This document shows positions 35,121 through 44,546 of a DNA stretch of 64,000 bases, piece after piece. Origin of the DNA: Streptomyces sp. NBC_01216 (GTDB lineage: Bacteria > Actinomycetota > Actinomycetes > Streptomycetales > Streptomycetaceae); contig NZ_CP108678.1 of the NCBI RefSeq assembly GCF_035994945.1, positions 124,001 through 188,000 on the forward strand, written 5' to 3'. The notes beneath the pieces are model-generated. The model saw only the letters and a program-made list of their open reading frames with translations. It was not told where the DNA came from and did not search any database. The position numbers and the translations under genes were made by a program. Numbering within the stretch: position 1 is the stretch's first letter; every line of letters begins with the position of its first letter.

Positions 35121-36332
35121 ATGCCTCTCGACCTCCGTGAAACGACGAGCCGTCGGCGCGCCGACATGGCCGACCGGCTCACTGCCGACGGCGTCCTGAC
35201 CGACAAGCTGCTGCGCGACGCGCTGCTTCGCTTGCCGCGCGAGGCCCTGCTCCCGCACGCGTACGTCCGGGTCAGCGGCCCGGGTGCGGACCCGATCGAC
35301 TGGCGCCTCCTCGACGGCTCCCACCCCGACGACCAGGAGGAGTGGCTCGACCTCATCCACAGCGACGAGTCGATCCTGCTCCAGCGCGACGGTGAACCCC
35401 TCGACGCACTCCCCCACGGCCCGGTGACCGGGGGACACATGACGTCCATGTCCACCTACACCCCCGCCACCGTCGAAGCCCTCCAAGCCGTGGGACTCGG
35501 CCCCGGCCACTGGTATCTGGAGCTCGGCCCCGGCCCCGGCGTCTCTTTGGCGCTCGCCGCCGCCGTTACCGGCCCCGGACTCGCCACCGGCGTGGAGCGG
35601 GACGGACACATGACGGCCTTCGCCCAGCGGAACCTGGACCGGCTCGGTGTCGGCGCGACCGTTGTCGAGGGCGATGCGCTCGAAGGGCACGAGCCGCGGG
35701 CGCCGTACGACCGGATCCACTCGGGGATCGGCGTTCCCTGCGTCCCGGCGCCGTGGGTAGAGCAGCTCGCACCAGGTGGCCGGTTGCTGACCACGCTCGC
35801 GACCCGTACGCCGAGCTGGCCCGGGCAACTCCTGGTCACCCGTACCCCGGCCGGCACGGTCGAGGCGGTCCTGCGGGGTCGGCCACGCGGGTACCGGCCC
35901 GTGCTCGGCTACCGGTGGCTCAGTGCCCTGGGTCACCGCGCCCGCATCAAAGCCGACCCCGGCAGGGCACGACCGACCCGGCTCGCCCCGCCGCCGGACG
36001 ACGCCTACGGATTCTGGCTCGCCGCCGCCTATCTCGCGCCCGGTCTGGTCCGGGACTTCCAGGCCGAGAGCATGACCATCGTCGCGCCTGACGACGACTC
36101 CTGGGCCGTCGCCGGCCCCGGCGACGGGACTGTTCGCGTCTGCGGGCCGCGTGATGTGTGGGCTGAGCTCGAGGAGCTCCACGCCCGCTGGGAGGAAGCC
36201 GGCCGGCCGGAGTCGTACACCGTGGACCTCACCGCTGGCACCGGGGCCCAGACCGTCACGTCCGGTGCGGGGCCGAAGGCGCTGACCTGGACGCTCCCGG
36301 CCCTCGCCGGTATTCCCCGGCCGAGGCCGTGA
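35121..36332 (+). CDS. isoaspartyl-methyltransferase-like protein (second PCMT copy)
   Basis: 403 aa. LLRDALLRLPREALLPHAYV resembles the start of PCMT proteins. TSMSTYTPATVEAL sits where PCMT enzymes have the substrate loop, followed by the SAM-binding WYLELGPGPGVSLALAA near residue 135 and VVEGDALEG. The C-terminal part parallels the extension of the FxLD methyltransferase (DDAYGFWLAAAYLAPGL region). No thiopeptide-type domain is fused. It could modify a peptide or repair protein. Coupled by overlap or short spacing to the HIT gene. Confidence 0.75.
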   Translation: MPLDLRETTSRRRADMADRLTADGVLTDKLLRDALLRLPREALLPHAYVRVSGPGADPIDWRLLDGSHPDDQEEWLDLIHSDESILLQRDGEPLDALPHGPVTGGHMTSMSTYTPATVEALQAVGLGPGHWYLELGPGPGVSLALAAAVTGPGLATGVERDGHMTAFAQRNLDRLGVGATVVEGDALEGHEPRAPYDRIHSGIGVPCVPAPWVEQLAPGGRLLTTLATRTPSWPGQLLVTRTPAGTVEAVLRGRPRGYRPVLGYRWLSALGHRARIKADPGRARPTRLAPPPDDAYGFWLAAAYLAPGLVRDFQAESMTIVAPDDDSWAVAGPGDGTVRVCGPRDVWAELEELHARWEEAGRPESYTVDLTAGTGAQTVTSGAGPKALTWTLPALAGIPRPRP

Positions 36333-36391
36333 CCTCGCCCGCGCGAAACGCCCTTACCCCGCCCCCCAGCCGCTCAGCGAACGGAGTACGG

Positions 36392-36925
36392 ATGCCCCAG
36401 CATCACCACCCCCTTCCTCCCCAAGCCGACAGTTCCCCCGTGCTGGCCGGCTGGCCCGAGGACTTCCCCCGCCACCGCTCCGGCGACGGGTGCCCCATGT
36501 GTGCGAACGACTACGCCTCGGCCGACATCGGCTGGGGCGTGCTGCTTCGCCGCGGTGAGGTGGCCAACGCCTATCTGTGGCGCAGCGGGTGCGTTCGCGG
36601 CTACTGCGTGCTCATCCACCGCGGCGCCCCGCACGTCGCCGAGCCCACCGACCTGCCGGGAGCCGACGCCGCCGCCTACTGGCGCGACACCCTCGCGCTC
36701 GGCAAGGCCCTGACGGCCTTCTACGAGCCGGTGAAACTGAACTACTCCACCCTCGGCAACGTCGTACCCCACCTGCACAGCCATATCTGCCCCCGGTACG
36801 CCGGTGACACCGATCCGGCCCCGGGCGGGCCTCTGCCGTGGGAGTTCCTCGACGGCGGACGCCAGGACGAGGCACAGTTGCTGGCCGACGCCGCAGCGCT
36901 GCGGACCCTGTTGGGGGACGCATGA
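36392..36925 (+). CDS. HIT-family nucleotide hydrolase/transferase
   Basis: 177 aa from ATG 36392 (ACGGAG upstream); a GTG at 36329 overlapping the previous stop is in frame and would add 21 residues. The histidine triad is clear: VVPHLHSHICPRY (H-x-H-x-H). GCPMC in the N-terminal part resembles the zinc-binding variant of HIT proteins. HIT enzymes cleave AMP from adenylylated or dinucleotide substrates. Its four-base overlap with the Nudix-kinase fusion implies shared nucleotide chemistry. Confidence 0.85.
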   Translation: MPQHHHPLPPQADSSPVLAGWPEDFPRHRSGDGCPMCANDYASADIGWGVLLRRGEVANAYLWRSGCVRGYCVLIHRGAPHVAEPTDLPGADAAAYWRDTLALGKALTAFYEPVKLNYSTLGNVVPHLHSHICPRYAGDTDPAPGGPLPWEFLDGGRQDEAQLLADAAALRTLLGDA

Positions 36926-38304
36926 CCGGCGGCCAGCGGCACACCGAGCCGCTCGACGTTCACCTGATCGCCGTTCGCGACGGCGCGGCCGGGCCCGAGG
37001 TGCTGCTGTCCCGGCGGGCCGGAGACGTGTACGCGGCGGGATGCTGGCATCTGGTCAGCGGGCACCTGGACGGCCCGTGGGAGGACGTGGTCACGGCCCT
37101 GGTGCGCGAGACCCGGGAAGAGGCCAGCGTCATCGTCGATCCTGCCGACGTCCGCGCGGCCGTCACCGTGCACCACCGCTCCCCCGCCGGCGGCGCCCGC
37201 CTCGGGGTGTTCTTCGAGGTGAAGCGCTGGGACGGCATCCCGCAGGTCATGGAACATCGGGTCTGCGACGCCATGGAGTGGTTCCCGTTCGACAACCTGC
37301 CGGAGCCGATGGTCGCGTACTGCCGGGCCGGGCTGGACGCCTACCGGGCCGGCGCGCGGATGGCCGTGCACTTCCAGGAGCCCGGCGACCCGATCGCTTA
37401 CACCCCGGACGCCGACCGCACGGTCCTGGTCCCCGAACCCGGCAGCCCCGGCGCGATCCCGGAGGAGGAGGTGCGTGCCTTCGCCGAGCGGGCGGTGGGC
37501 CGGATCACCACCTGGACGGACGCGTCCTGGGCGCGTGAGGAGAGCCGCGTATGGCGGGCGCGCGGCGCCCAGGGCGGCACCTGGTACGTCAAGATCCACC
37601 AGAATGGCCGCTTTCACCAGCGCGAAGTCGCCGCACTCCGGGGCTGGGTCGCTGGCCTTGGCGAGGCCGCGCCCCGCCTGGTGGCCGCGGATGCGGATCT
37701 GCGGGCCGTCGTGCTCACCGTGGTGGGAGGCCGTTCCCTGCATGGCGCCACGTACTCGCCCGAGCAGCAGCGCCGGATCTTTCACCGCATCGGGCAGCTC
37801 GCAGCCGCCATCCACACCAGCGCCCCACCACGCCCGGCCGCCGGCACCCTGCCGCTGGGGAAGCTGGAGCGGCACCTGGACGGCGCCCGCATCCACCTCT
37901 CGCCCGGGGATGAGGACTTCATCCGCGCTATCGCCGAGAAGGCCACCGGCTTGCCCGCCTTGGAGGCGGTCCCCACCCATGGGGATCTCCAGCCCCGCAA
38001 CCTGCGATGGGACGAAGACGCCGATGCGCTCTACGTGATCGATTTCGAGCGGTCGGAGGAAGGCCCAGCCATCAGGGACTTCGTGCGGCTCTCCGATGTC
38101 TGGCACGGCCGCCCCGACCTCCTTCACGCCGTAATGGACGGCTACGGCCGCCCCTTCACCCCAGAGGAGGAGGCCCAGCTCACTGCCCTGTCCGTCCTCG
38201 ATTCCGTCTCCGGCATCGCCTACGGCACAGCCCACGGCGATCCCGAGCTCGTGGAGCGCGGCCGGCGCACCCTGGCCCGGCTCCGCGCCGCCCAACGCCC
38301 CTGA
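36922..38304 (+). CDS. Nudix-APH kinase fusion protein
   Basis: 460 aa. Residues about 10-150 are a Nudix domain: CWHLVSGHLDG, then TALVRETREEASVI (box RExxEE, with the G/E first half diverged). Residues about 195-455 are an APH-fold kinase: TWYVKIHQNGRFHQRE with the ATP-binding Lys, PTHGDLQPRNLRW as catalytic loop and LYVIDFERSE as metal-binding motif. A hydrolase and a kinase on one chain suggest sequential steps on one phosphorylated metabolite. Similar pairs occur as separate genes at 30784 and 32330. Confidence 0.85.
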   Translation: MTGGQRHTEPLDVHLIAVRDGAAGPEVLLSRRAGDVYAAGCWHLVSGHLDGPWEDVVTALVRETREEASVIVDPADVRAAVTVHHRSPAGGARLGVFFEVKRWDGIPQVMEHRVCDAMEWFPFDNLPEPMVAYCRAGLDAYRAGARMAVHFQEPGDPIAYTPDADRTVLVPEPGSPGAIPEEEVRAFAERAVGRITTWTDASWAREESRVWRARGAQGGTWYVKIHQNGRFHQREVAALRGWVAGLGEAAPRLVAADADLRAVVLTVVGGRSLHGATYSPEQQRRIFHRIGQLAAAIHTSAPPRPAAGTLPLGKLERHLDGARIHLSPGDEDFIRAIAEKATGLPALEAVPTHGDLQPRNLRWDEDADALYVIDFERSEEGPAIRDFVRLSDVWHGRPDLLHAVMDGYGRPFTPEEEAQLTALSVLDSVSGIAYGTAHGDPELVERGRRTLARLRAAQRP

Positions 38305-38337
38305 CCCCCACCTCTACTACGCACGAGGAGCAGCACG

Positions 38338-40710
38338 TTGACGTATACCACCCGCGACCAGTGGGAAGAGCACTTCAGCGAGGGCAAGGACTTCCGGCAG
38401 CTCGGTGAGCGCGAGCGGGAACTCCTCGCCGAGCACACCCCCGTCCCCGACGGCGGCGGCCGAGCGCTCGACGTGGGCTGCGGCACCGGGGAGCTGGCCG
38501 CCTACCTCGCCTCGCTCGGCTACACCGTGGACGCATGCGACTTCACGGACAGCGCGATCGCCCGGGCCCGTATGGAGCATGCCGACGTCGAGGGCGTGCA
38601 CTGGCTGCACCTGGACATCGAGCACGCCTACCCCGCCCCGCTGCACAACGAAAAGTACGACCTGATCACGCTCCGCCTGATGTACCCGTTCGTGCAGGAC
38701 AGGAGTCGCGTCCTTCACGGGCTGGGTGAGCGGCTGCGCGACGGCGGCGCTCTCGTCATCATCACCCCGGTGGCGGAGACCACGCCCGAAGAGCGGCGCG
38801 GCATCGCCCTGGACGAGGACGAGATCGCCGTGCTCGCCGTCGGATGGGAGACTGTGGAGCGGCTGGACGCGGACGGCCTGGCCTTCCTGGTCCTGCGCGG
38901 ACCCTGCCACACCGACACGAAGGCCGTCGAGAAGCGGCCGACCACCGCCCATGCCCTCACCGGCGCCCTCGCGGTCGTCACCGACGACGCCGGCCGGGTC
39001 CTGCTCGGCCGGTCCCGCCGCGGCATGCTCGAACTGCCCGGCGGTAAAACCCGCGGCCCGGAGGACTTCGCCGCCGCGGCCGTCCGCGAACTCGGCGAAG
39101 AGACCGGCCTGCTCGCCGAGGAGGCGGACGCGCACGTGGTGTCGATGCTGGTCGACGACAGCCACGGCATCCCTCGGCTCACGGCCGTCGTACGTGTCAC
39201 CAGCTGGTCCGGCCAGCTCGCCAACCCCGAACTTGACAAGTTCGCTCGCTGGGAGTTCCACGATCTGCACGCTCTGGCCTGCGTCGGGGACGTGTTCGTC
39301 CCTGCCGCGGCGGCGCTGGATGCCGTGTGGCCCGGGATCATTCCCGACCTGCCGCCCGTGGTCTCCTACCCCCTCGCCATCGAGCAGCCGCCCGTGCCGG
39401 GTGAGCCTGCCGAGGCAGTCCGGCTGCGACAGGCGATGGCCCAGACGGTGATCGACGGCGGCTGGGCCCCATCCGAGCCGGTCCAGCAGGCGCTGCGGAC
39501 CGTGCCCCGCCACCGTTTCGCCCCGGAGGTGAACCTCGAGGCCGCGTACGACGGCGGCGACCGCGCCGTCATCACCCGCCGCGACGAGACCGGCACGGCG
39601 ATCAGCTCGGTGTCCGCGGCCTGGCTCCAGGCCGACATGATCGAGCACCTCCACCTCAAGCCGGGCGCGATCGTGTTCGAGGCAGGCTCCGGCGGCTACA
39701 ACGCCGAGCTGATCGCCCACGTCACCGCCCCCGACGGTCGTGTGGTCACCGTCGACATCGACCCGTGGGTCGTACGCCGCACCCGCGCCTTCCTCACGGA
39801 GGCCGGCAGCGGCCGCGTCACCGCAGTCGAAGCCGACGCCGCCCTCGGCGCTCCCGCGCACCTCGTGCCCCGCGGCGGCTTCGACGGCAGCATGATCACC
39901 TACAGCTGCTGGGACATCGCCCCGGCCTGGCGCCAGCAGCTGGCTGAAGGCGGGCACCTGGTCCTGCCGCTGGAGATCGGCGGCTACAGCAGGGCAGTCA
40001 CCTTCGAGCGGCGCGGCCAGGTGCTGCACGCCCGCCACTTCACCTACTGCGGATTCGTCCGCGACCAGGGACAGCAGGCCCGCAGCATCCCGGTCGTGTC
40101 CCTCCTCGACGGCGGGCTGACGCTCCGCTTCGAGCACGGCACCGCCGCCAAGACGGCGGGCCTGGAGGAGGCACTGCGCGGGCCGCGGCATGAGCTCGCC
40201 ACCGGCGTGACGATGGGGGCGAACTCGTACTTCGGCTCCCTGCAGCTGTACGCGGCCACCACCCTGCCCGCCTTCTGCAGGCTGGCCGCTCACCAGGACC
40301 CAGCCGAAGGGGTGACCGTCATCGGGAAGGGCCGTGACGCGCCCGCGATCGTCGGCGACGCCTCGCTCGCCTACGTCACCCACGTCCAGACCCAGGACGG
40401 TGAACACCCCGACGGAAAGCAGTGGGAGTGGATCGTCCACGCCTTCGGCGAGCAGGGCCCTGAGCTCGCCGAGCGACTTGTGGCCACGGTCCGGGCCTGG
40501 GACCGCCACGTGCGCGCCGAGGACAACGACCAGCATGCCGATCCCGTCCTGACCGTCTACCCGGCCGGGACGCCCGACGATCTGCTCCCCGCCGGGGATG
40601 TCTTGGACAAGGAGCACTGCCGCCTGGTGTTCCGGTGGCCTGGGCGTGACGCCCTGCCGCCCCGCCCCGTTGGGCGCCTGGGGGCCGGCGTCGTGGCAGA
40701 GGGGGTGTGA
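38338..40710 (+). CDS. methyltransferase-Nudix-PCMT triple fusion
   Basis: 790 aa from TTG (GAGGAG upstream). Residues 1 to about 190: class I SAM methyltransferase, ALDVGCGTGELAAYL near 42-56. About 205-330: Nudix domain with LPGGKTRGPEDFAAAAVREL then GEETGLL, a near-canonical box. About 360-780: PCMT-type domain, VPRHRFAPEVNLEAAY then VFEAGSGGYNAELIAHV, with the same C-terminal extension as the FxLD methyltransferase (VRAWDRHVRAEDN). It is thus a paralogue of that RiPP enzyme in which the thiopeptide-type part is replaced by two other domains. Confidence 0.88.
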   Translation: MTYTTRDQWEEHFSEGKDFRQLGERERELLAEHTPVPDGGGRALDVGCGTGELAAYLASLGYTVDACDFTDSAIARARMEHADVEGVHWLHLDIEHAYPAPLHNEKYDLITLRLMYPFVQDRSRVLHGLGERLRDGGALVIITPVAETTPEERRGIALDEDEIAVLAVGWETVERLDADGLAFLVLRGPCHTDTKAVEKRPTTAHALTGALAVVTDDAGRVLLGRSRRGMLELPGGKTRGPEDFAAAAVRELGEETGLLAEEADAHVVSMLVDDSHGIPRLTAVVRVTSWSGQLANPELDKFARWEFHDLHALACVGDVFVPAAAALDAVWPGIIPDLPPVVSYPLAIEQPPVPGEPAEAVRLRQAMAQTVIDGGWAPSEPVQQALRTVPRHRFAPEVNLEAAYDGGDRAVITRRDETGTAISSVSAAWLQADMIEHLHLKPGAIVFEAGSGGYNAELIAHVTAPDGRVVTVDIDPWVVRRTRAFLTEAGSGRVTAVEADAALGAPAHLVPRGGFDGSMITYSCWDIAPAWRQQLAEGGHLVLPLEIGGYSRAVTFERRGQVLHARHFTYCGFVRDQGQQARSIPVVSLLDGGLTLRFEHGTAAKTAGLEEALRGPRHELATGVTMGANSYFGSLQLYAATTLPAFCRLAAHQDPAEGVTVIGKGRDAPAIVGDASLAYVTHVQTQDGEHPDGKQWEWIVHAFGEQGPELAERLVATVRAWDRHVRAEDNDQHADPVLTVYPAGTPDDLLPAGDVLDKEHCRLVFRWPGRDALPPRPVGRLGAGVVAEGV

Positions 40711-41573
40711 CGGTGGAACCGGCGGTACGCGAGGCAGTGTTCACCGCGCCAACGGAGCGCGGTGACCGTGAACGGATGAGGCGCGCGCACGCGACCGCCG
40801 CTCTTCAGTTCCAGGTGTCCGGCTCAGGGCCGGACGTGTGGGGGTGGCAGGGCCGCACCCTGGGACGCCGGGCCGGGAACTGTTGGCTGCGGGTGGTCTC
40901 CGCCGCGCCGGACAAGGCCGGCGGACGGCTGTGGGAGGGCACGGCGGCTGCGGACACGCTCGTGCCCAGGTCGGTACCGCGGCCGCGGCTTCGCGGCGTT
41001 CTCGATTGGACCGCGTCGGACGCCGCTTACCGGGCCGAGCTCACCGAGTACGTGCCTGTCCCAGCGGTCACCAGCGGCAGTCCCGCCCTCTCCCGGGACA
41101 TCGCACTGCCCGACGCCTGGTGGTCGGATCTGAAGACCGCGCTCGCCACGCTCGCGGCAGTGCCCACCGACCGGGAATCCGTACGGCAGGGCTGGGTCGA
41201 CCGGAACTTCCGCCGCTTCCTCGGCATCGACCCGGTGCGGGTCCGTGAGACGACGACCGGGCACGCCGACCTGCACTGGGCGAACGTCACCGGCGTACCC
41301 CTGGTCCTGCTCGACTGGGAAAACTGGGGGCGCCTACCTGTCGGCTACGACATCGGCCTTCTGCACGCGTACACGCTCGCCGCGCCCGCGACCGCCGCCC
41401 GCATCCGGCAGGAGTTCGCCCACGTGCTGAGCACAGATGCCGGCCGGACCGGCGAACTGGTAGCGCTCGCCCAGCTCCTCCAGGCCTGTGCCCGAGGCGT
41501 CCACCCCACCCTTGCCCCACTCATCGCCCGCCGGGTCGAGCACCTCACCGGCACCCCCGTACCCGCTCCCTGA
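40707..41573 (+). CDS. APH-fold phosphotransferase, small
   Basis: 288 aa, GTG overlapping the fusion gene's stop. TTGHADLHWANV is the catalytic loop (HADLxxxN) and LVLLDWENWG the metal-binding DxE-type motif. It is clearly homologous to the IS-interrupted kinase at 48240 (HADFNWANT, FDWEDWG). The weak N-terminal lobe lacks an obvious ATP-binding Lys, so activity is uncertain. Its repeated presence in this island points to a dedicated role. Confidence 0.75.
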   Translation: MTVEPAVREAVFTAPTERGDRERMRRAHATAALQFQVSGSGPDVWGWQGRTLGRRAGNCWLRVVSAAPDKAGGRLWEGTAAADTLVPRSVPRPRLRGVLDWTASDAAYRAELTEYVPVPAVTSGSPALSRDIALPDAWWSDLKTALATLAAVPTDRESVRQGWVDRNFRRFLGIDPVRVRETTTGHADLHWANVTGVPLVLLDWENWGRLPVGYDIGLLHAYTLAAPATAARIRQEFAHVLSTDAGRTGELVALAQLLQACARGVHPTLAPLIARRVEHLTGTPVPAP

Positions 41574-41600
41574 CCACCCCGCCCCTGCCCGGAGGCCCCT

Positions 41601-42395
41601 GTGACGCAATCGAGCACACCCTCCCTCCTCGGAGTCTTCGCACACCCGGACGACGAATCCCTCCTCGCCGGCGGAGTCCTCGCCCAGCACGCCGCCGCCG
41701 GCGCTCGCACCGCGGTCGTCACCGCCACCTGGACGGCCAGCAGCCATCGCGCCCCCGAACTCGCGGCCGCCTTGAACGCCTTGGGCGCCGGCACGCCGCG
41801 GCTGCTCGGCTACGCCGATGCGCGCAACCCCGACTCGGCACCCGGTGGTGCCGTACGCCTCGTCGATGCGCCCCTCGACGAGGCTGTCGGCCGCCTCGTC
41901 GCGCACATCAGGCACTTCCAGCCCGATCTCGTCGTCGGACACGATGCCTTGGGTCAGCTGACCGGGCACCCGGACCACCGGCGCACCCACCAGATCACGC
42001 TCCTCGCCGTCGAAGCCGCGGGCCTGCCGCACCTGTATCCGGAGGCCGGCGAGCCGTGGCAGCCCGCCGCCTTCTACGCGGCCACCCATCCTCAGTCCGG
42101 GATCGCCGACCTCGGTCCGCTGCTCAGCGGGGTCGGGAAGACCCTGCTGTCCATGCCCGACGAGTACGTGAGCGCCACCGTGGACGTGACGGCCTGGCTC
42201 GACCGCAAATGGGCTGCGATCAGCTCACACCGCAGCCAGCTCCACGGCGAGCGGCCGCTTCCCGCGCTGTTGTCCCGTGCCGACCCCGGGCGACGAGACC
42301 GCATCCTCGCCACCGAGTACTTCACCCGTCTCGGCCTCCCGCGCGGCGGCCAGGTCGCCTCAGCACTCACGGCCAGTCCACCGGGCCCACGGTGA
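41601..42395 (+). CDS. PIG-L family deacetylase
   Basis: 264 aa. FAHPDDESLLAGG is the zinc-binding A-H-P-D-D-E signature of LmbE/PIG-L enzymes, and GHPDHRRTHQ supplies the third zinc ligand His. These enzymes remove acetyl groups from GlcNAc-linked substrates such as mycothiol precursors, GlcNAc-inositol or antibiotics. In this setting it may act on a sugar-nucleotide-like intermediate. GTG at 41601 with GGAGG 8 nt upstream. Confidence 0.88.
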   Translation: MTQSSTPSLLGVFAHPDDESLLAGGVLAQHAAAGARTAVVTATWTASSHRAPELAAALNALGAGTPRLLGYADARNPDSAPGGAVRLVDAPLDEAVGRLVAHIRHFQPDLVVGHDALGQLTGHPDHRRTHQITLLAVEAAGLPHLYPEAGEPWQPAAFYAATHPQSGIADLGPLLSGVGKTLLSMPDEYVSATVDVTAWLDRKWAAISSHRSQLHGERPLPALLSRADPGRRDRILATEYFTRLGLPRGGQVASALTASPPGPR

Positions 42396-42463
42396 ACCCG
42401 CTTCACGTCACGACCCAACCAGTGGTATCGGCCGGGGCCGATGAAAGACGGACAAGGAGTCCC

Positions 42464-43078
42464 ATGCCCAGTTCAACCCACCATTCCGGCCAGACAGACC
42501 CTCCCGCCACCCCGAGCAGCCCGCCGCCGGGGAACACGAACCCGGCCGTCGATGCATCCGGCACAGCCGTCGCGCTCAGGACCGGACACTGCCCAACTTG
42601 CCCAGAATGCCAGGGAGATCACCTCGTGAACGCCACCCCAGCCGCCGACACCCAGGGAGCCGATACATCTGGGGAGCGCACCGGCGGCTGTCTCTGCGGT
42701 CGCATCCGCTTCACCACTCGGGGTCCAGCAGTTTTTGCCCACGCCTGTGCCTGTCCCCACTGTCAAAAGCTCGGCGGCACACCCGTGATGTGGTGGGTGG
42801 GCTTCGAGACGGTCACCTGGACAGGTGAGGGCGGCGAGCCGACCTGGTACGAGACCTTCGAAGGCGAGGCGAAACGCGGCTTCTGCCCGACCTGCGGCAG
42901 CCGCATCGCGGCGATCGACAGCGACATCCCGGAGATCGGCATCAACGTCACCGCTCTCGACGACACCAGCGGCCCAGACCTCGTGCCGATCCACGCGTCC
43001 TTCCGCGACGAGGCAGTGCCTTGGATGACCATCGTCCTCGCTCCCGAACCGCCCGCTTCGCAGCCCGCCTCGCCATGA
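42464..43078 (+). CDS. GFA-type (CENP-V fold) protein with N-terminal extension
   Basis: 204 aa from ATG 42464 with AAGGAG upstream. GTG 42626 (GGGAG upstream) would give only the 150-aa catalytic domain. The GFA domain has CLCGRIRF, HCQKLGG and CPTCGSRI, three zinc-binding Cys motifs of glutathione-dependent formaldehyde-activating-like proteins. The 54-residue extension is Ser/Thr/Pro-rich and ends in GHCPTCPECQGD, an extra Cys cluster that is not part of the family. The true start is unresolved. Confidence 0.72.
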   Translation: MPSSTHHSGQTDPPATPSSPPPGNTNPAVDASGTAVALRTGHCPTCPECQGDHLVNATPAADTQGADTSGERTGGCLCGRIRFTTRGPAVFAHACACPHCQKLGGTPVMWWVGFETVTWTGEGGEPTWYETFEGEAKRGFCPTCGSRIAAIDSDIPEIGINVTALDDTSGPDLVPIHASFRDEAVPWMTIVLAPEPPASQPASP

Positions 43079-43222
43079 CGTCTTCACACCGCCGACGGCA
43101 CGCCTTCGCAGCCGGTGGACCCGGCCACTCGTACACGACAACGACGCCGATCTCACCGCGCAGGACAGCGAGGCGGCAACTGCCCCCGCAGCAGCCCGAG
43201 CCCACGACCTGATCGGAATGAG

Positions 43223-44317
43223 ATGACGACGACCTCACCTGACGAACCACCCAGCGTGGCGATGAACGAAGAGGCATACGGAGCCCTGCGCGCCTCGCAC
43301 GCCCTGTGGGCCGGCACCTCTGTGCTGATCACCGACCGGCGAGGACGGGTCCTGCTTCAGAGCGTGACCTACCGGCCCACCCGTCTGCTAACCGGGGGCG
43401 CCGTCGACAAGGGCGAGTCCCCCGCTCAGGGCGCCACCCGCGAGATGGAAGAAGAGCTCGGCGTCCTGGCGCCCGTCACCTGCGGGCTGGCCGTCGACTG
43501 GGTCTCCCCCACCGGCCGCACCACGCCGCCCGCCATGCGGTTCCCCGGCGAGCTCTTGCACGTCTTCGACGGCGGCGTCTGGGACGAGGACCAGATCGCG
43601 GCGATCCGGCCCCGCCCGGGCGAGATCGACGGCATCGACTTCGTCGAGCCCGCTGAGCTGCCCGCTCTGATGTCTCCCGGCGACGCCCGACGGGCCCTGT
43701 CCGCGCTCCGCGCCCGCATCAACGGCGGCGGCCCCGCATTCCTGGAGGACGGGCTCCCCATCGCCCCCACCGTCCTGGACCGGGTCGGCGTTCTGCGTAC
43801 CGCCCGAGCCCGCCACCACTTCCCCTTCCACCACGCCCGCCGCGTCCCCGACGGCCTCGCGGTCCGCCAGTCCTGGGCCTGGGCCTTCGCCCCGGACGGG
43901 CGCGTCCTCGTGCTCCTCGAACCGGACACCGGCGCAGCGTGCCTGCCCGGCGGCACTCCAGAACCCGAGGACCGCGCAGACCCCGAGACCACGTTGATCC
44001 GTGAAGCGCGCGAGGAGGCCGCCGCCGAGCTGACCGGCATCCGGTACCTCGGATACCTGTCCGACCCCGGCGACCCCTGCGCGCGCGTGCGCTACGCCGC
44101 CGCCCTCACGAGCCTCGGCTCCACCACCGCTGACCCAGCGACCGGTCGCACCTACGTCCGGATCCTGGCCACCCCGGAGCAGGCCGTGGAGTTCTTCGAC
44201 TGGGGGCTACCCGCGGCCGAGCAGCTCCAGGCGGTCCACCAGGCCCGCGTCATCCTCGGCATTCCCCGGGCCGGGCGCCAGCCCGTCACCGAGGTCAGCG
44301 CCCCGATCGCCTGGTAG
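43223..44317 (+). CDS. tandem Nudix-domain protein
   Basis: 364 aa with two Nudix domains. First (about 30-170): GGAVDKGESPAQGATREMEEELG is a complete Nudix box, followed by Nudix-like strands with TTPPAMRFPGELLHVFDGG. Second (about 210-345): PGGTPEPEDRADPETTLIRE then AREEAAAEL, box with a longer loop. The protein belongs to the same multi-Nudix theme as 30784. ATG with GGAATGAG upstream. The substrate is unknown; the first domain is likely to be active. Confidence 0.85.
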   Translation: MTTTSPDEPPSVAMNEEAYGALRASHALWAGTSVLITDRRGRVLLQSVTYRPTRLLTGGAVDKGESPAQGATREMEEELGVLAPVTCGLAVDWVSPTGRTTPPAMRFPGELLHVFDGGVWDEDQIAAIRPRPGEIDGIDFVEPAELPALMSPGDARRALSALRARINGGGPAFLEDGLPIAPTVLDRVGVLRTARARHHFPFHHARRVPDGLAVRQSWAWAFAPDGRVLVLLEPDTGAACLPGGTPEPEDRADPETTLIREAREEAAAELTGIRYLGYLSDPGDPCARVRYAAALTSLGSTTADPATGRTYVRILATPEQAVEFFDWGLPAAEQLQAVHQARVILGIPRAGRQPVTEVSAPIAW

Positions 44318-44546
44318 CCCAGCACCACCCGAAGCGAAACCAGCTGAATCGAGGAACCCCCATTCCCGACACCGTTCCTTCCGCCGACCGGCCATCTGCA
44401 CCCCGGCGCCCGCTCAGGAAGAGGCGGCGCCACCGGGGCACCGTTCCTGGCCGGCGCGGGCGACTGCACTACCGCGCCGCCGAGCGTGGAGACACGCCCC
44501 ACCAGCCGCGCGGGTCCGCGCGCTGCCGACGAATCAAGGAGCCCTG

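Noticed and set aside
34963..35199. ORF of up to 78 codons (ATG 34963 or 34999) overlapping the PCMT-like gene start
   Set aside because: Third-position GC is mixed, the ribosome site is poorly spaced, and the second half is clearly the antiphase of the 35121 gene.
44318..44546. Possible small ORF before the VanX-like gene
   Set aside because: No start with ribosome site and no coding bias in any frame.
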